Assembly: GCA_965284435.1 (NCBI GenBank)
Contig: OZ260083.1
Location: 496,001 to 560,000, forward strand
Direction of reading: 5' to 3'
DNA length: 64,000 nt
DNA from: CAIYZT01 sp947461435
Lineage (GTDB): Bacteria > Pseudomonadota > Alphaproteobacteria > Rhodobacterales > Rhodobacteraceae
Position numbers and translations under genes: made by a program. Shown here in pieces: positions 8,645 to 16,775 of the stretch. Below the pieces are notes generated by a model. It saw only the letters and a list, made by a program, of their open reading frames with translations. It was not told where the DNA came from and did not search any database. Position 1 is the first letter of the stretch. Each line of letters begins with the position of its first letter.

Positions 8645-9462
8645 CCTTTTCCCCGGCGATTGTTGGAACGGGCTATGCCGGCTGGGTTGCGCTCAAGCGC
8701 ACCCAGACCCTTCAAACGAAGGCCATGGTCAATTCCGCCGAAAGTCGCCGGGACGAAGATTATTTTCGCGCCAAGATCGGCAGCGTCAAAACCGCCGATG
8801 ATCTGATGAACGACCGGCGCTTGTTGAAAGTCGCCCTGACAGCCTTCGGGCTGGAGGGGGACATCAACTCCAAGGCGTTCATCAAGAAAGTGCTGACCGA
8901 CGGCACGTTGAAAGCGGGGGCTTTGGCCAACAAGCTGACGGACAAGCAGTATCAAAAATTCTCTGCCGCTTTCGGCTTTGGGGATTTTTCGACGCCGCGC
9001 ACCCAGTTGTCGGACTTTGCCGACAAGACCCTGGCATTGTACCGTGCGCGCAGCTTTGAAACCGCCGTCGGAGAGACGAATGGCGATTATCGGCTTGCGC
9101 TGAACGCCGAGCGGGAACTGGTCACGCTGGCAGGCAAGACCAGCAGCGAGACCACGAAATGGTACACGATCTTAGGCAACACGCCCCTGCGCACGGTCAT
9201 GCAGACGGCGCTTGGCCTGCCATCAAGCATTGGTTCAATGGACCTTGATCGGCAACTGACCGCGCTGCAAGATCGCGCCGAAGCGGTTTTTGGCGAGCGC
9301 AGCGTGTCGCAATTTGCCAGTGGCGACAAAATGGAAAAACTGCTGAAAACCTATTTGCTGCGCAGCGAAATCGCCACCTATGACAGCCAATCCTCTAGCG
9401 CCAGCGCCGTGTTGGGCATGTTGCAGCAAACAGCCGCCCTTGCCCGCAACCGAGGGCTTTAG
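8641..9462 (+). CDS. DUF1217 flagellar-locus protein
   Basis: 273-residue protein of the DUF1217 family, found in alphaproteobacterial flagellar clusters. It has repeated segments around Y/FRAKIGSVKTADDLMNDRRLLKVALTAFGLE and a second half with YRLALNAERELVTLAGK and LGLPSSIGSMDLDRQL. It has no signal peptide or membrane segment. The function is not established; the C-terminal helical pattern ending in an M-LQQTAALARN segment is loosely reminiscent of exported axial or flagellin-associated proteins. It is coupled to flbT by ATGA overlap and converges on fliI. Confidence 0.8.
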   Translation: MTFSPAIVGTGYAGWVALKRTQTLQTKAMVNSAESRRDEDYFRAKIGSVKTADDLMNDRRLLKVALTAFGLEGDINSKAFIKKVLTDGTLKAGALANKLTDKQYQKFSAAFGFGDFSTPRTQLSDFADKTLALYRARSFETAVGETNGDYRLALNAERELVTLAGKTSSETTKWYTILGNTPLRTVMQTALGLPSSIGSMDLDRQLTALQDRAEAVFGERSVSQFASGDKMEKLLKTYLLRSEIATYDSQSSSASAVLGMLQQTAALARNRGL

Positions 9463-9465
9463 CGC

Positions 9466-10779
9466 CTATCCCCGCGCCTTGGCCAAAACCTCTGCCAGGC
9501 GGGCAAAACTTCCCGCCACGCCAGTATCTGGGGCATCTTCGGCCAAAAAGCCGTCCAGCCCGGCCCAAACCCGCATTGCCGCGTCGATCACCGGGTCGGA
9601 GCCCTTGGAATAAAGCCCGGCTTGAATCATCATCTCGGCCCGGTCATAGGCCCCCAGATAGCGGCGGGCGGCTGCGATCAAGATGTTTTCGTCTTCACTC
9701 GCGGCGTCGGGCAAGCTGCGGCTGACAGAACGCAGCAGATCAATGGCCGGATAGCGGCCGCGTTCCGCGATCTTTCGGTCCATCACCACATGGCCATCAA
9801 GAACGCCGCGCAAGATGTCGGCCACCGGCTCATCCATATCCGAACCCGCCACAAGAACCGAAAACACCGCGGTGATATCACCCGATCCTTCGGGGCCGGG
9901 GCCGGCACGCTCGGCCCAGCCCATGATCGCCGGGCTCAGCGAGGGGGGATAGCCGCGCAGGCTGGCCTCTTCGCCAACCGACAGCGCAACTTCCCGGTGC
10001 GCTTCGGCAAAGCGGGTCACGCTGTCGGCCAGCAAAAGCACATGCAAACCCTGATCGCGAAAATGTTCGGCCACGGCCATCGCCGCCCAGGCACAGCGGC
10101 GGCGCATCAGGGCCGATTGATCCGATGTTGCCGTGACAACGATCGCCCGTGCCAAGCCTTCAGCACCCAGCACCCTTTCGGTAAACTCGCGCAGTTCGCG
10201 GCCCCGCTCGCCGATCAGCGCGATGACCACAAGGTCTGCATCTACCCCCTTGGCGAATTTGGCCAAAAGGGTGGATTTGCCCACGCCGGACCCGGCAAAA
10301 AGCCCAATCCGTTGCCCGCGTACCAAGGGCAGCAGCGTGTCGAACGCCGCCGTGCCCGTTTTCACGCGCGCGCCAAGGCGGCGGCGGGTGGCGGCCGCGG
10401 GGGCCGGGCTGCGCAGGGGGCGAGGCACAGGGCCGGGAAACAAGGGGCGCCCATCCAAGGGTTGGCCGAACGGATCGATCACGCGGCCAATCCAGCTGAT
10501 ATCCGGACAGATCGCCCCCTGACCATCCAGACGCACGGGTGTTCCGATACCCAGTCCCTCAGTCATACCGTCGGGCAAGACAATCATCCCGTCCGGATCC
10601 AGACCCAAAACCTCACCCGCCATCGAATTGCCAATACGCACGCGGTCGCCCAGCCCAGCAAGCCGTTCCAGCCCGGTCACGCGCAGCGTGCCGCGGCCGA
10701 TCTGCGCCACCTTTCCGACTGGGAAAATGGCCCCAACTTTATCGATCTCGGCCGTCAGGGCCGCGAAAACATCCGACAT
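9466..10779 (-). CDS. fliI: flagellar export ATPase FliI
   Basis: Hexameric ATPase of the flagellar type III export apparatus. From ATG at 10779 the product is 437 residues (MSDVFAALTAEIDKVGAIFPVG), the usual size; the open frame extends another 48 codons into flgB but has no support. Walker A AGSGVGKST, the Walker B region LHVLLLADSVTRFAEAHRE and the family motif GYPPSLSPAIMGWAERAG are present. It is transcribed alone on the minus strand, divergent from flgB, with the RBS GGGAGAAGCCC directly before its ATG. Confidence 0.95.
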   Translation of the reverse strand: MSDVFAALTAEIDKVGAIFPVGKVAQIGRGTLRVTGLERLAGLGDRVRIGNSMAGEVLGLDPDGMIVLPDGMTEGLGIGTPVRLDGQGAICPDISWIGRVIDPFGQPLDGRPLFPGPVPRPLRSPAPAAATRRRLGARVKTGTAAFDTLLPLVRGQRIGLFAGSGVGKSTLLAKFAKGVDADLVVIALIGERGRELREFTERVLGAEGLARAIVVTATSDQSALMRRRCAWAAMAVAEHFRDQGLHVLLLADSVTRFAEAHREVALSVGEEASLRGYPPSLSPAIMGWAERAGPGPEGSGDITAVFSVLVAGSDMDEPVADILRGVLDGHVVMDRKIAERGRYPAIDLLRSVSRSLPDAASEDENILIAAARRYLGAYDRAEMMIQAGLYSKGSDPVIDAAMRVWAGLDGFLAEDAPDTGVAGSFARLAEVLAKARG

Positions 10780-10860
10780 GGGCTTCTCCCTTGGAACGCT
10801 GAAACCCTTTCTAAAGGAATCAGTCTTAAGCCTTGGTGAAGTTGGTCGAGGGAGAAGCCC
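10780..10860. repeat. 11-bp perfect inverted repeat formed by the two RBS regions of fliI and flgB
   Basis: GGGCTTCTCCC (10780-10790) and GGGAGAAGCCC (10850-10860) are perfect inverted copies. They lie directly before the start codons of the divergent genes fliI and flgB. Each copy is the ribosome-binding leader of its gene, so both mRNAs begin translation with the same 11-nt sequence. The spacer includes TTAAG-type sequence (10826-10830). Confidence 0.85.
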
Positions 10861-10862
10861 CG

Positions 10863-11246
10863 ATGTTTGAATCCTTGGAAGTCTCGAAAATGGCGCGCGC
10901 TTTGGCGGCCCACTCCGGCGCACGCCTTGGCGTGATTGCTGAAAATATTGCCAATGCCGACACGCCGGGATTCAAGGCAAAAGATCTGACAGATTTTGAA
11001 TCCGTTTGGCGCGATGCCGGTGGGGCAGGCATGAAGGCCACCCGCGCGGGCCATTTGCATGGCAACGCCCCCTCCGAGGCGCCCGTTTTGGTGCGCCGGG
11101 ATGGGCCAGCCTCGCCGAATGGCAATACGGTGTCTTTGCAAGGCGAAATGATGCGCGCGGCGCAGGTGCGCCAAGACCACGACACGGCGCTTGCCATCAT
11201 CAAGAACGCCGGTGACGTGATTCGCGCCGCTTTGGGACGGAAATAA
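10863..11246 (+). CDS. flgB: proximal rod protein FlgB
   Basis: 127-residue rod subunit (MFESLEVSKMARALAAHSGARLG). The N-terminal rod signature IAENIANADTPGFKAKDLTDFE and the C-terminal heptad helix (RQDHDTALAIIKNAGDVIRAAL) are typical. A TTG start at 10833 would add ten residues but the ATG at 10863 has the GGGAGAAG ribosome binding site. First gene of the operon flgB-flgC-fliE-fliQ-flgF-flgG-flgA-flgH-fliL-like. Confidence 0.94.
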   Translation: MFESLEVSKMARALAAHSGARLGVIAENIANADTPGFKAKDLTDFESVWRDAGGAGMKATRAGHLHGNAPSEAPVLVRRDGPASPNGNTVSLQGEMMRAAQVRQDHDTALAIIKNAGDVIRAALGRK

Positions 11247-11249
11247 ACC

Positions 11250-11630
11250 ATGGCCGACCTTCTTTCCGCCCTCAGCTTTTCCGCCTCTGGAATGGAGGCG
11301 CAGGCCATGCGTCTGCGCCATGTGTCTGAAAACATATCCAATGCCGATACCCCGGGCTATCACCGCAAACTGATCACCTTCGAGCAGTCGATGGACGACG
11401 GCACGGTTCAGGCAGGTCCAGTGACTTTGGATTCCTCGCAGCTGGAACGGGTCTATGATCCGGGCAACCCTTTGGCCGATGAAACCGGCCATTACGACGG
11501 ATCGAACGTCGATCTGGTCATCGAGATGGCTGACGCGCGCGAAGCGCAGCGCAGCTATGAGGCGAATCTCAAACTTTTTGATCAGGCGCGGCAAATGACG
11601 CAGGGCCTGTTCGATCTTTTGCGACGTTGA
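11250..11630 (+). CDS. flgC: proximal rod protein FlgC
   Basis: 126-residue rod subunit. It shows the rod/hook N-terminal motif VSENISNADTPGYHRKLITFEQ, the FlgC-type segment DPGNPLADETGHYDGSNVDLV, and the C-terminal signature ADAREAQRSYEANLKLFDQAR. Three bases separate it from flgB. Confidence 0.95.
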   Translation: MADLLSALSFSASGMEAQAMRLRHVSENISNADTPGYHRKLITFEQSMDDGTVQAGPVTLDSSQLERVYDPGNPLADETGHYDGSNVDLVIEMADAREAQRSYEANLKLFDQARQMTQGLFDLLRR

Positions 11631-11652
11631 AACCAAAAGGGAATGATCCAGA

Positions 11653-11937
11653 ATGGATGTCAGAACCTCTATCGCTGCCCAAACCTATGCCAAGGCGCGT
11701 ACGGCCGCCGCCCCCAACCCCGCACAGGGGGGGGACGGGTTCGCGCAATTGGCGGGCAGCTTTGCCGACACGCTGAAGCAAAGCGAAGCCGTGTCACGCG
11801 CGGCCATGACGGGCGGGGCAGACCCGCACGCCTTGGTTCAGGCCTTGGCGCAATCGCAGCTGGCGGTCGAAACCGTCACTGCGGTGCGCGACAAGGTGGT
11901 CGAAGCCTATCAGGAAATCCTGAGGATGCCGGTATGA
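11653..11937 (+). CDS. fliE: MS ring-rod junction protein FliE
   Basis: 94-residue protein linking the MS ring to the rod. The FliE C-terminal motif is visible: AALAQSQLAVETVTAVRDKVVEAYQEILRMPV-like, with VxAYQEIxxMPV. The N-terminal third is variable, as usual in the family. It sits between flgC and fliQ, the expected order. Confidence 0.9.
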   Translation: MDVRTSIAAQTYAKARTAAAPNPAQGGDGFAQLAGSFADTLKQSEAVSRAAMTGGADPHALVQALAQSQLAVETVTAVRDKVVEAYQEILRMPV

Positions 11938-11947
11938 GGGCGCCCTC

Positions 11948-12217
11948 ATGCTGAGCGAGGCCGCAATCGACGATGCACTGCGCGAAAGCCTGTGGGTCGC
12001 CGTCAAGATTTCCGCGCCGCTGTTGACGGTGGCCCTGGTCATGGGCCTGATCGTCGGCCTGTTTCAGGCGCTGACCTCTGTCCAAGAGATGACGCTGACC
12101 TTCGTGCCAAAGGTTGGCGCGATGATGGTGGTGTTTTGGGTTTCGATGAGCTTCATGACCGCCGCCTTGGTGACCTTTTTCACCGATCGCGTGATTCCCT
12201 TGATTGCGGGGGGATAA
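11948..12217 (+). CDS. fliQ: flagellar export gate protein FliQ
   Basis: 89-residue inner-membrane protein with two transmembrane helices, component of the FliPQR export gate. It shows the family sequence VAVKISAPLLTVALVMGLIVGLFQALTSVQEMTLTFVPK. It is separated from its gate partners fliP (27587) and fliR (16772), which lie in other operons of the same cluster. The stop is adjacent to the flgF start. Confidence 0.94.
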   Translation: MLSEAAIDDALRESLWVAVKISAPLLTVALVMGLIVGLFQALTSVQEMTLTFVPKVGAMMVVFWVSMSFMTAALVTFFTDRVIPLIAGG

Positions 12218-12218
12218 G

Positions 12219-12929
12219 ATGGACGCCAGTGGATATGTCACCCTGTCCCGCCTTTCGGGCCTTAGCCGCGAGATGGATCTGGTTGCCAACAACATCGCCA
12301 ATATTGGCACCCAAGGGTATAAATCCCAAGGGGCTGTGTTTTCTGAATTCATCGCCGATGTACCTGACGGCAGATCACTGTCGATGGCCCGGTCGACGGC
12401 CTGGACCATGAACATGACGGATGGGGTCCTTAGCCAGACCGGGGGAACCTTTGATCTTGGAATTCAGGGTGCGGGATTCTTTCAGATTGAATCACCGGAT
12501 GGGCCGCGGCTGACCCGGGCCGGCTCTTTTACGCCTTCGGCGGCGGGGGAATTGGTCAACATGGATGGGTTGCGTCTTTTGGACGCCGGCGGTGCCCCGG
12601 TTTTTGTACCGCCCAATGCGCGCGACATCGGCATCGCTGAAGACGGCACGATTTCGGCAGATGGCGTACCCGTGGGTCAAATCGGCCTTTGGCAACCGGT
12701 TGATCCGCTGACCTTGGCCTATGCCGGGGGCAATCTGTTGTCGGCGGGCGACATTGAACCCGCCAGCGGAGGAGAGATTCACCAAGGCTTTCTTGAAGAA
12801 AGCAATGTGGATCCGGTGGGTGAAGTGGCGCGCATGATCGAAGTGCAGCGGGCCTATGAACAGGGCCAATCCTTTTTGGACGCCGAGGATGAACGCCTTC
12901 GCAACATGATCCAGACGATGGGTCGATAG
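12219..12929 (+). CDS. flgF: proximal rod protein FlgF
   Basis: 236-residue rod protein. It starts MDASGYVTLSRLSGLSREMDLVANNIANIGTQGYKS, the rod-family N-terminus, and ends with the matching FlgF/FlgG C-terminal motif QGFLEESNVDPVGEVARMIEVQRAYEQGQ. A TTG/GTG extension upstream lies inside fliQ and is less likely than this ATG, which follows GGGGGGATAAG. Confidence 0.93.
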   Translation: MDASGYVTLSRLSGLSREMDLVANNIANIGTQGYKSQGAVFSEFIADVPDGRSLSMARSTAWTMNMTDGVLSQTGGTFDLGIQGAGFFQIESPDGPRLTRAGSFTPSAAGELVNMDGLRLLDAGGAPVFVPPNARDIGIAEDGTISADGVPVGQIGLWQPVDPLTLAYAGGNLLSAGDIEPASGGEIHQGFLEESNVDPVGEVARMIEVQRAYEQGQSFLDAEDERLRNMIQTMGR

Positions 12930-12936
12930 GACACAT

Positions 12937-13722
12937 ATGAAAGCCTTACAGATCGCCGCAACCGGAATGGCCGCCCAGCAGATGAAGGTGGATGTGGTGT
13001 CCAACAACCTCGCGAACATGTCGACCACGGGCTACAACGCCCGCCGGGCCGACTTTGCGGATCTGCACTATCAGCAATACGCGCGCCCCGGCACGATCTC
13101 GTCTTCCGATGGGGCGATGTTGCCGACTGGAATCCAGATCGGTCTGGGCGTCAGGCCAACGGCTGTTTCCGTGGTTCTGGCGCAAGGACCGCTGGCAGAA
13201 ACCGGCGGCGATCTTGATCTTGCGATCGAAGGAAAGGGCTATATCGAGGTGACATTGCCGTCTGGCGGTTCGGCCTATACCCGCGATGGCGGGCTGAAAC
13301 GCTCGGCCGATGGGCTTATCGTCACTTCGGATGGCTATCCCGTGGCGCCGGGCATCACGATTCCGTCCGATGCGCGCAGCATCGCGATCAATGCCGACGG
13401 CGAGATCTATGCCTATTTTGACGCCCAGATTGCCCCGCAGCTTTTGGGCCAGTTTAGTCTTGTCGGCTTCACCAATGAAAAGGGGCTAGAGGCAACAGGG
13501 TCAAACCTCTTTCTGGAAAGTTCCGCCTCGGGCCCGCCGATCGTGGGCACACCCGGCTTGGACGGAATGGGTGTTCTGCGGCAAGGCTATCTGGAAGAAA
13601 GCTCAGTCGACTCCGTGCGCGAGGTGACAGAACTGATCAAGGCACAGCGCGGCTATGAACTGAACGCAAAGGTCATCACGGCGGTCGATCAGATGCTCTC
13701 GGCCACGACGCAGGTGCGGTGA
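12937..13722 (+). CDS. flgG: distal rod protein FlgG
   Basis: 261 residues, the standard FlgG length. The N-terminus MKALQIAATGMAAQQMKVDVVSNNLANMSTTGYNA and C-terminus QGYLEESSVDSVREVTELIKAQRGYELNAKVI are clear signatures of the distal rod. The stop overlaps the flgA ATG. Confidence 0.95.
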   Translation: MKALQIAATGMAAQQMKVDVVSNNLANMSTTGYNARRADFADLHYQQYARPGTISSSDGAMLPTGIQIGLGVRPTAVSVVLAQGPLAETGGDLDLAIEGKGYIEVTLPSGGSAYTRDGGLKRSADGLIVTSDGYPVAPGITIPSDARSIAINADGEIYAYFDAQIAPQLLGQFSLVGFTNEKGLEATGSNLFLESSASGPPIVGTPGLDGMGVLRQGYLEESSVDSVREVTELIKAQRGYELNAKVITAVDQMLSATTQVR

Positions 13723-14147
13723 TGAAACAGATTTTGATCGTTTTGCTGCTGTTTCCCGGCGCCGCGCAGGCCGACAGTCTGATCGCGGCGCGCAACATTC
13801 GCCCCGAAACCATTTTGACCTCGGCCGACATTGCCCTTGTGCCAGATACAATCGCCGGCGCGGCGGATCACCCCGATCTTGCCATCGGGATGGAAGCGCG
13901 CGTGGCCATCTATGCCGGTCGCCCCATTCGTCCTGAAGATTTGGGGCCACCGGCGCTGGTCAATCGCAACCAGATCGTGACGCTGCATTTTACCGCCGGC
14001 GCGCTGAGCATTCAGGCCGAAGGCCGGATGCTTGATCGCGGCGGCTACGGCGATGTGGTGCGGGTCATGAACCTTGCCTCGCGCACGACAATCACCGGAA
14101 TCGTCGATGCCGACGGCTCCATCCGCGTTTCCGCTCCGCAAGGATAA
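13722..14147 (+). CDS. flgA: flagellar P-ring chaperone FlgA
   Basis: 141-residue periplasmic chaperone for P-ring (FlgI) assembly. It has a signal peptide (MKQILIVLLLFPGAAQA, cut before DSL). It also has the SAF-like C-terminal domain: ARNIRPETILTSADIAL, YAGRPIRPEDLGPPALVNRNQIVTL, and GDVVRVMNLAS. It is shorter than enteric FlgA, typical for Alphaproteobacteria. The start ATG overlaps the flgG stop; a GTG three bases earlier is an alternative. Confidence 0.92.
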   Translation: MKQILIVLLLFPGAAQADSLIAARNIRPETILTSADIALVPDTIAGAADHPDLAIGMEARVAIYAGRPIRPEDLGPPALVNRNQIVTLHFTAGALSIQAEGRMLDRGGYGDVVRVMNLASRTTITGIVDADGSIRVSAPQG

Positions 14148-14153
14148 GTTTCC

Positions 14154-14879
14154 ATGACACGTGTTTTGATTTTGATTGGCCTTTTGGCCCTGACCGCCTG
14201 CAAATCGCTGGACGAAGTGGGCTATGCACCCACCTTTACCCCCACTGATCGATCTGCCGAATCTGCCGCTATGTATGCAACGCCGATGCCCCAAGAGGTG
14301 CGATCCTTGTCTTTCGCTGATCAATCCTCGCTTTGGACGGCGGGCGATGCGGCGCTTTTGGGTGATCGCCGGGCGGCGCGGCGCGGCGATATTCTGACCG
14401 TCGTGATCGAAATTGACGATCAGGCGCAAATATCCAACCAATCCTCGCGCGATCGTTCTTCTGGCCAGAATATGGCAATTTCCTCGATGTTCGGCATATC
14501 CGAGCGGATCGAAGCCCAGCTTTCCGACGGGGCAACGCTGGACCCGGGGTTAGACACATCGTCCAACTCTACCTTTGCAGGCAATGGGTCGGTCTCTCGG
14601 AACGAAAAGCTGACCCTGCGCGTGGCGGCAACGGTTGTCGAAGAATTGCCCAATGGGGTCATTCGAATCGAAGGACGCCAAGAAGTGCGCGTCAACTATG
14701 AACTGCGCGAGCTTTTGGTTTCCGGGTTCATCCGGCCGGCCGACATCTCTCGTCAGAACGAAGTCACCTATGACAAAATCGCCGGCGCGCAGATTTCCTA
14801 TGGCGGACGCGGCCAGATTTCCGAAGTACAGCAACCCCGCTATGGCAATCAACTTGCCGATATCCTCTTACCGTTTTAG
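14154..14879 (+). CDS. flgH: flagellar L-ring lipoprotein FlgH
   Basis: 241-residue outer-membrane lipoprotein forming the L ring. The signal peptide ends in the lipobox LTAC (Cys17). Family motifs include SLWTAGDAALLGDRRAARRGDILTV, SSRDRSSG and LPNGVIRIEGRQEVRVNYE, and the C-terminal GRGQISEVQQPRYGNQLADILLPF. Its partner flgI lies at 28413-29528. Confidence 0.95.
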   Translation: MTRVLILIGLLALTACKSLDEVGYAPTFTPTDRSAESAAMYATPMPQEVRSLSFADQSSLWTAGDAALLGDRRAARRGDILTVVIEIDDQAQISNQSSRDRSSGQNMAISSMFGISERIEAQLSDGATLDPGLDTSSNSTFAGNGSVSRNEKLTLRVAATVVEELPNGVIRIEGRQEVRVNYELRELLVSGFIRPADISRQNEVTYDKIAGAQISYGGRGQISEVQQPRYGNQLADILLPF

Positions 14880-14884
14880 GCATC

Positions 14885-15361
14885 ATGATCCGCAAACTCC
14901 TTCCCCTGCTGCTTGGTCTTCTGGGTCTTGGTCTTGGCATCGGCGCGGGTATGTTCCTGCGCCCCGCCCCGCCCGAGCCGACCGAAGAAGAAATCGCCAT
15001 GGCTGAAGAGGCTGCTGCCGAAGCAGAACCCGAGGTGCCCCCGGAATATGTGAAACTGAACAATCAGTTCATTGTTCCAGTGGTGGAAGAGGGCAAGGTT
15101 GTCTCCATGGTGATCATGTCTCTCAGCCTTGAGGTCGAAACCGGCACGACCGAAGCCACCTTTCAACACGAACCAAAGCTGCGGGACGTTTTCCTGCAGG
15201 TCTTGTTCGATCATGCAAACTCTGGCGGGTTTCGCGGGTCCTTTACCGATTCGTCGAACCTGGTTTTTCTGCGCAAAGCCCTGATCGAGGCCGCAAGATC
15301 CGTCATGGGCAAAGGCGTGAAAGACGTTCTGATTTCCGACATCACGCGGCAAGACAGCTAA
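14885..15361 (+). CDS. FliL-like basal-body-associated membrane protein (second copy)
   Basis: 158 residues: an N-terminal transmembrane helix (about 5-24), an acidic Glu/Ala linker, and a periplasmic domain with FliL-like pattern (VKLNNQFIVPVV, FQHEPKLRDVFLQVLFDH, DVLISDITRQDS). The cluster also contains a standard fliL at 24536-25048, so this is a second, divergent FliL-family member, the last gene of the flgB operon. Its role is not known; FliL proteins surround stator units. It overlaps the convergent fliJ-like gene by four bases. Confidence 0.72.
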   Translation: MIRKLLPLLLGLLGLGLGIGAGMFLRPAPPEPTEEEIAMAEEAAAEAEPEVPPEYVKLNNQFIVPVVEEGKVVSMVIMSLSLEVETGTTEATFQHEPKLRDVFLQVLFDHANSGGFRGSFTDSSNLVFLRKALIEAARSVMGKGVKDVLISDITRQDS

Positions 15362-15696
15362 GGTTTCGCATCCCGCAACCGGGCCAACGCGGTCGATCGG
15401 CCAAAGGCCGTTTGCGCCGCGCTGCGGGCCTCTTCCATCTGAACGGTCTGGCGGGCCAAGATCTCGTTCACCTCGGTGCGGCGCAGATCGGCCCAGCGCT
15501 GAAACCTCAGTCCGGCCTCGGCGGCGGCGACGGGATGCAGATCAAGCTCTGGAAAGGGACGGTTCAAATCCGCAAGACGGGCCAGGCTTTCCTCCCGCGC
15601 GCGGGCGATGGCCCGCAGATCGGCCAGTTGCGCATCCAGAACCATCTGCGCAAGACCCTGCAACTGCGCCAGTTTCTTGCGGTCCTCCCCGGTCAT
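15358..15696 (-). CDS. small coiled-coil protein, FliJ-like candidate
   Basis: 112-residue charged helical protein (MTGEDRKKLAQLQGLAQMVLDAQLADLRAIAR), rich in Ala/Arg/Leu/Glu without a signal peptide. Its ATG forms an ATGA overlap with the flhB stop (a GTG at 15705 is an alternative start). Its position as the last gene of the export operon and its coiled-coil nature fit a FliJ-type general export chaperone that couples FliI to FlhA, but length and sequence are too generic for a firm name. Confidence 0.55.
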   Translation of the reverse strand: MTGEDRKKLAQLQGLAQMVLDAQLADLRAIARAREESLARLADLNRPFPELDLHPVAAAEAGLRFQRWADLRRTEVNEILARQTVQMEEARSAAQTAFGRSTALARLRDAKP

Positions 15697-16775
15697 TTCT
15701 GCCACCCTCTTGCTTTCTTGCGCATGGTTTCGGCAAAACGGATGGCGGCCGCGACGGCGCGGAAGTGTTCGGACTTTATGGGCTTGCCGATATCGACGGT
15801 TGCATAAATGGCCCGCGCCGTCGCCGGGTCGCGGTGCAACGGCACCCCATGTTCCGCCGCCCGTTCGCGAATTTTGGCCGCGATTTCGTCAACCCCCTTG
15901 GCCAGACAGACCGGAGCCGACTTGTCACCGCGTTTCCACTTCAAGGCGACGGCATAATGGGTGGGGTTGACGATAACGACATCCGCCTTGGCCACATCGG
16001 CCAGCATCTGGTTCTGCGCAATTTCTTGACCCCGCTGACGCCGCTGCATTTTCACATGCGGATCGCCTTCGCTGTCCTTCATCTCGTCCATCAGTTCTTT
16101 GCGCGACATACGGTTGCGCATCAAATGCTGCAAAACTTGCCAACCATAGTCGACGCCGCCCACGATTACGGTGAAAAGCAGCGCCAGCATCAAGAACTGG
16201 CCCATCATTTGCATCATGACCACGGTGGCCTGCGCGGGCGTCATGCGCAAACTGGTCATGATCTCTTCGCCCTTGCTTAGGGTGAAATAGACCAAAAGAG
16301 CCGAGATCAGGGCCAGCTTCACGGCACTTTTGCCAAATTGAAACAGACCCTCTTTGCCGAACTTTTGTTTTGCAATCGCCAGGGGCGAGATTTTGGACAG
16401 TTTCGGCGCAATGCGATCCGGGGCCAAGACCATGGCTTGTTGAAGAACAGCCGCGATCACAACAAATACCAGCGGAAGCAGGAAAAACGGCGCAAGGGGC
16501 CATAAAAGGCTGATCCCGATTCCAGTCAACCGCGCCCCCGGGGCCAGCAGAATCTGCGGGGCCAGACGATCCGCATCATCCAACAAGGCTTGCGCCGCAA
16601 GACCGGTTTGCGACAGGGCGCTGGGGCCGAAAATCAATGCGGCGACCAAAAGGCCAGCCAAAGACCCAGCGCCATACAGATCGGCTGAGGCTGGAATTTG
16701 GCCTTTCTTGCGCGCCTCGTCCAATCGGCGCTGCGAGGGTTCGTGCGACTTTTCGTCGTCGTTGTCCTCGCTCAT
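15693..16775 (-). CDS. flhB: flagellar export switch protein FlhB
   Basis: 360-residue membrane component of the export apparatus that changes substrate specificity from hook to filament. The N-terminus (EDNDDEKSHEPSQRRLDEARKKGQIPASADL) and four hydrophobic segments are typical. The autocleavage site NPTH is present in the context VIVNPTHYAVALKW in the cytoplasmic domain. It is coupled with fliR (4 bp overlap upstream) and the fliJ-like gene downstream. Confidence 0.96.
   Translation of the reverse strand: MSEDNDDEKSHEPSQRRLDEARKKGQIPASADLYGAGSLAGLLVAALIFGPSALSQTGLAAQALLDDADRLAPQILLAPGARLTGIGISLLWPLAPFFLLPLVFVVIAAVLQQAMVLAPDRIAPKLSKISPLAIAKQKFGKEGLFQFGKSAVKLALISALLVYFTLSKGEEIMTSLRMTPAQATVVMMQMMGQFLMLALLFTVIVGGVDYGWQVLQHLMRNRMSRKELMDEMKDSEGDPHVKMQRRQRGQEIAQNQMLADVAKADVVIVNPTHYAVALKWKRGDKSAPVCLAKGVDEIAAKIRERAAEHGVPLHRDPATARAIYATVDIGKPIKSEHFRAVAAAIRFAETMRKKARGWQK

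Noticed and set aside
9622..10839. 405-codon plus-strand open frame opposite fliI
   Set aside because: It is a shadow of fliI caused by GC-biased codons; its translation has no domain features while the other strand gives a full-length FliI with Walker motifs.
10826..10840. TTAA-N7-TGAA in the fliI/flgB spacer as a CtrA-like site
   Set aside because: One half fits and spacing is right, but the second half lacks the central TA, so it was left out of the list.
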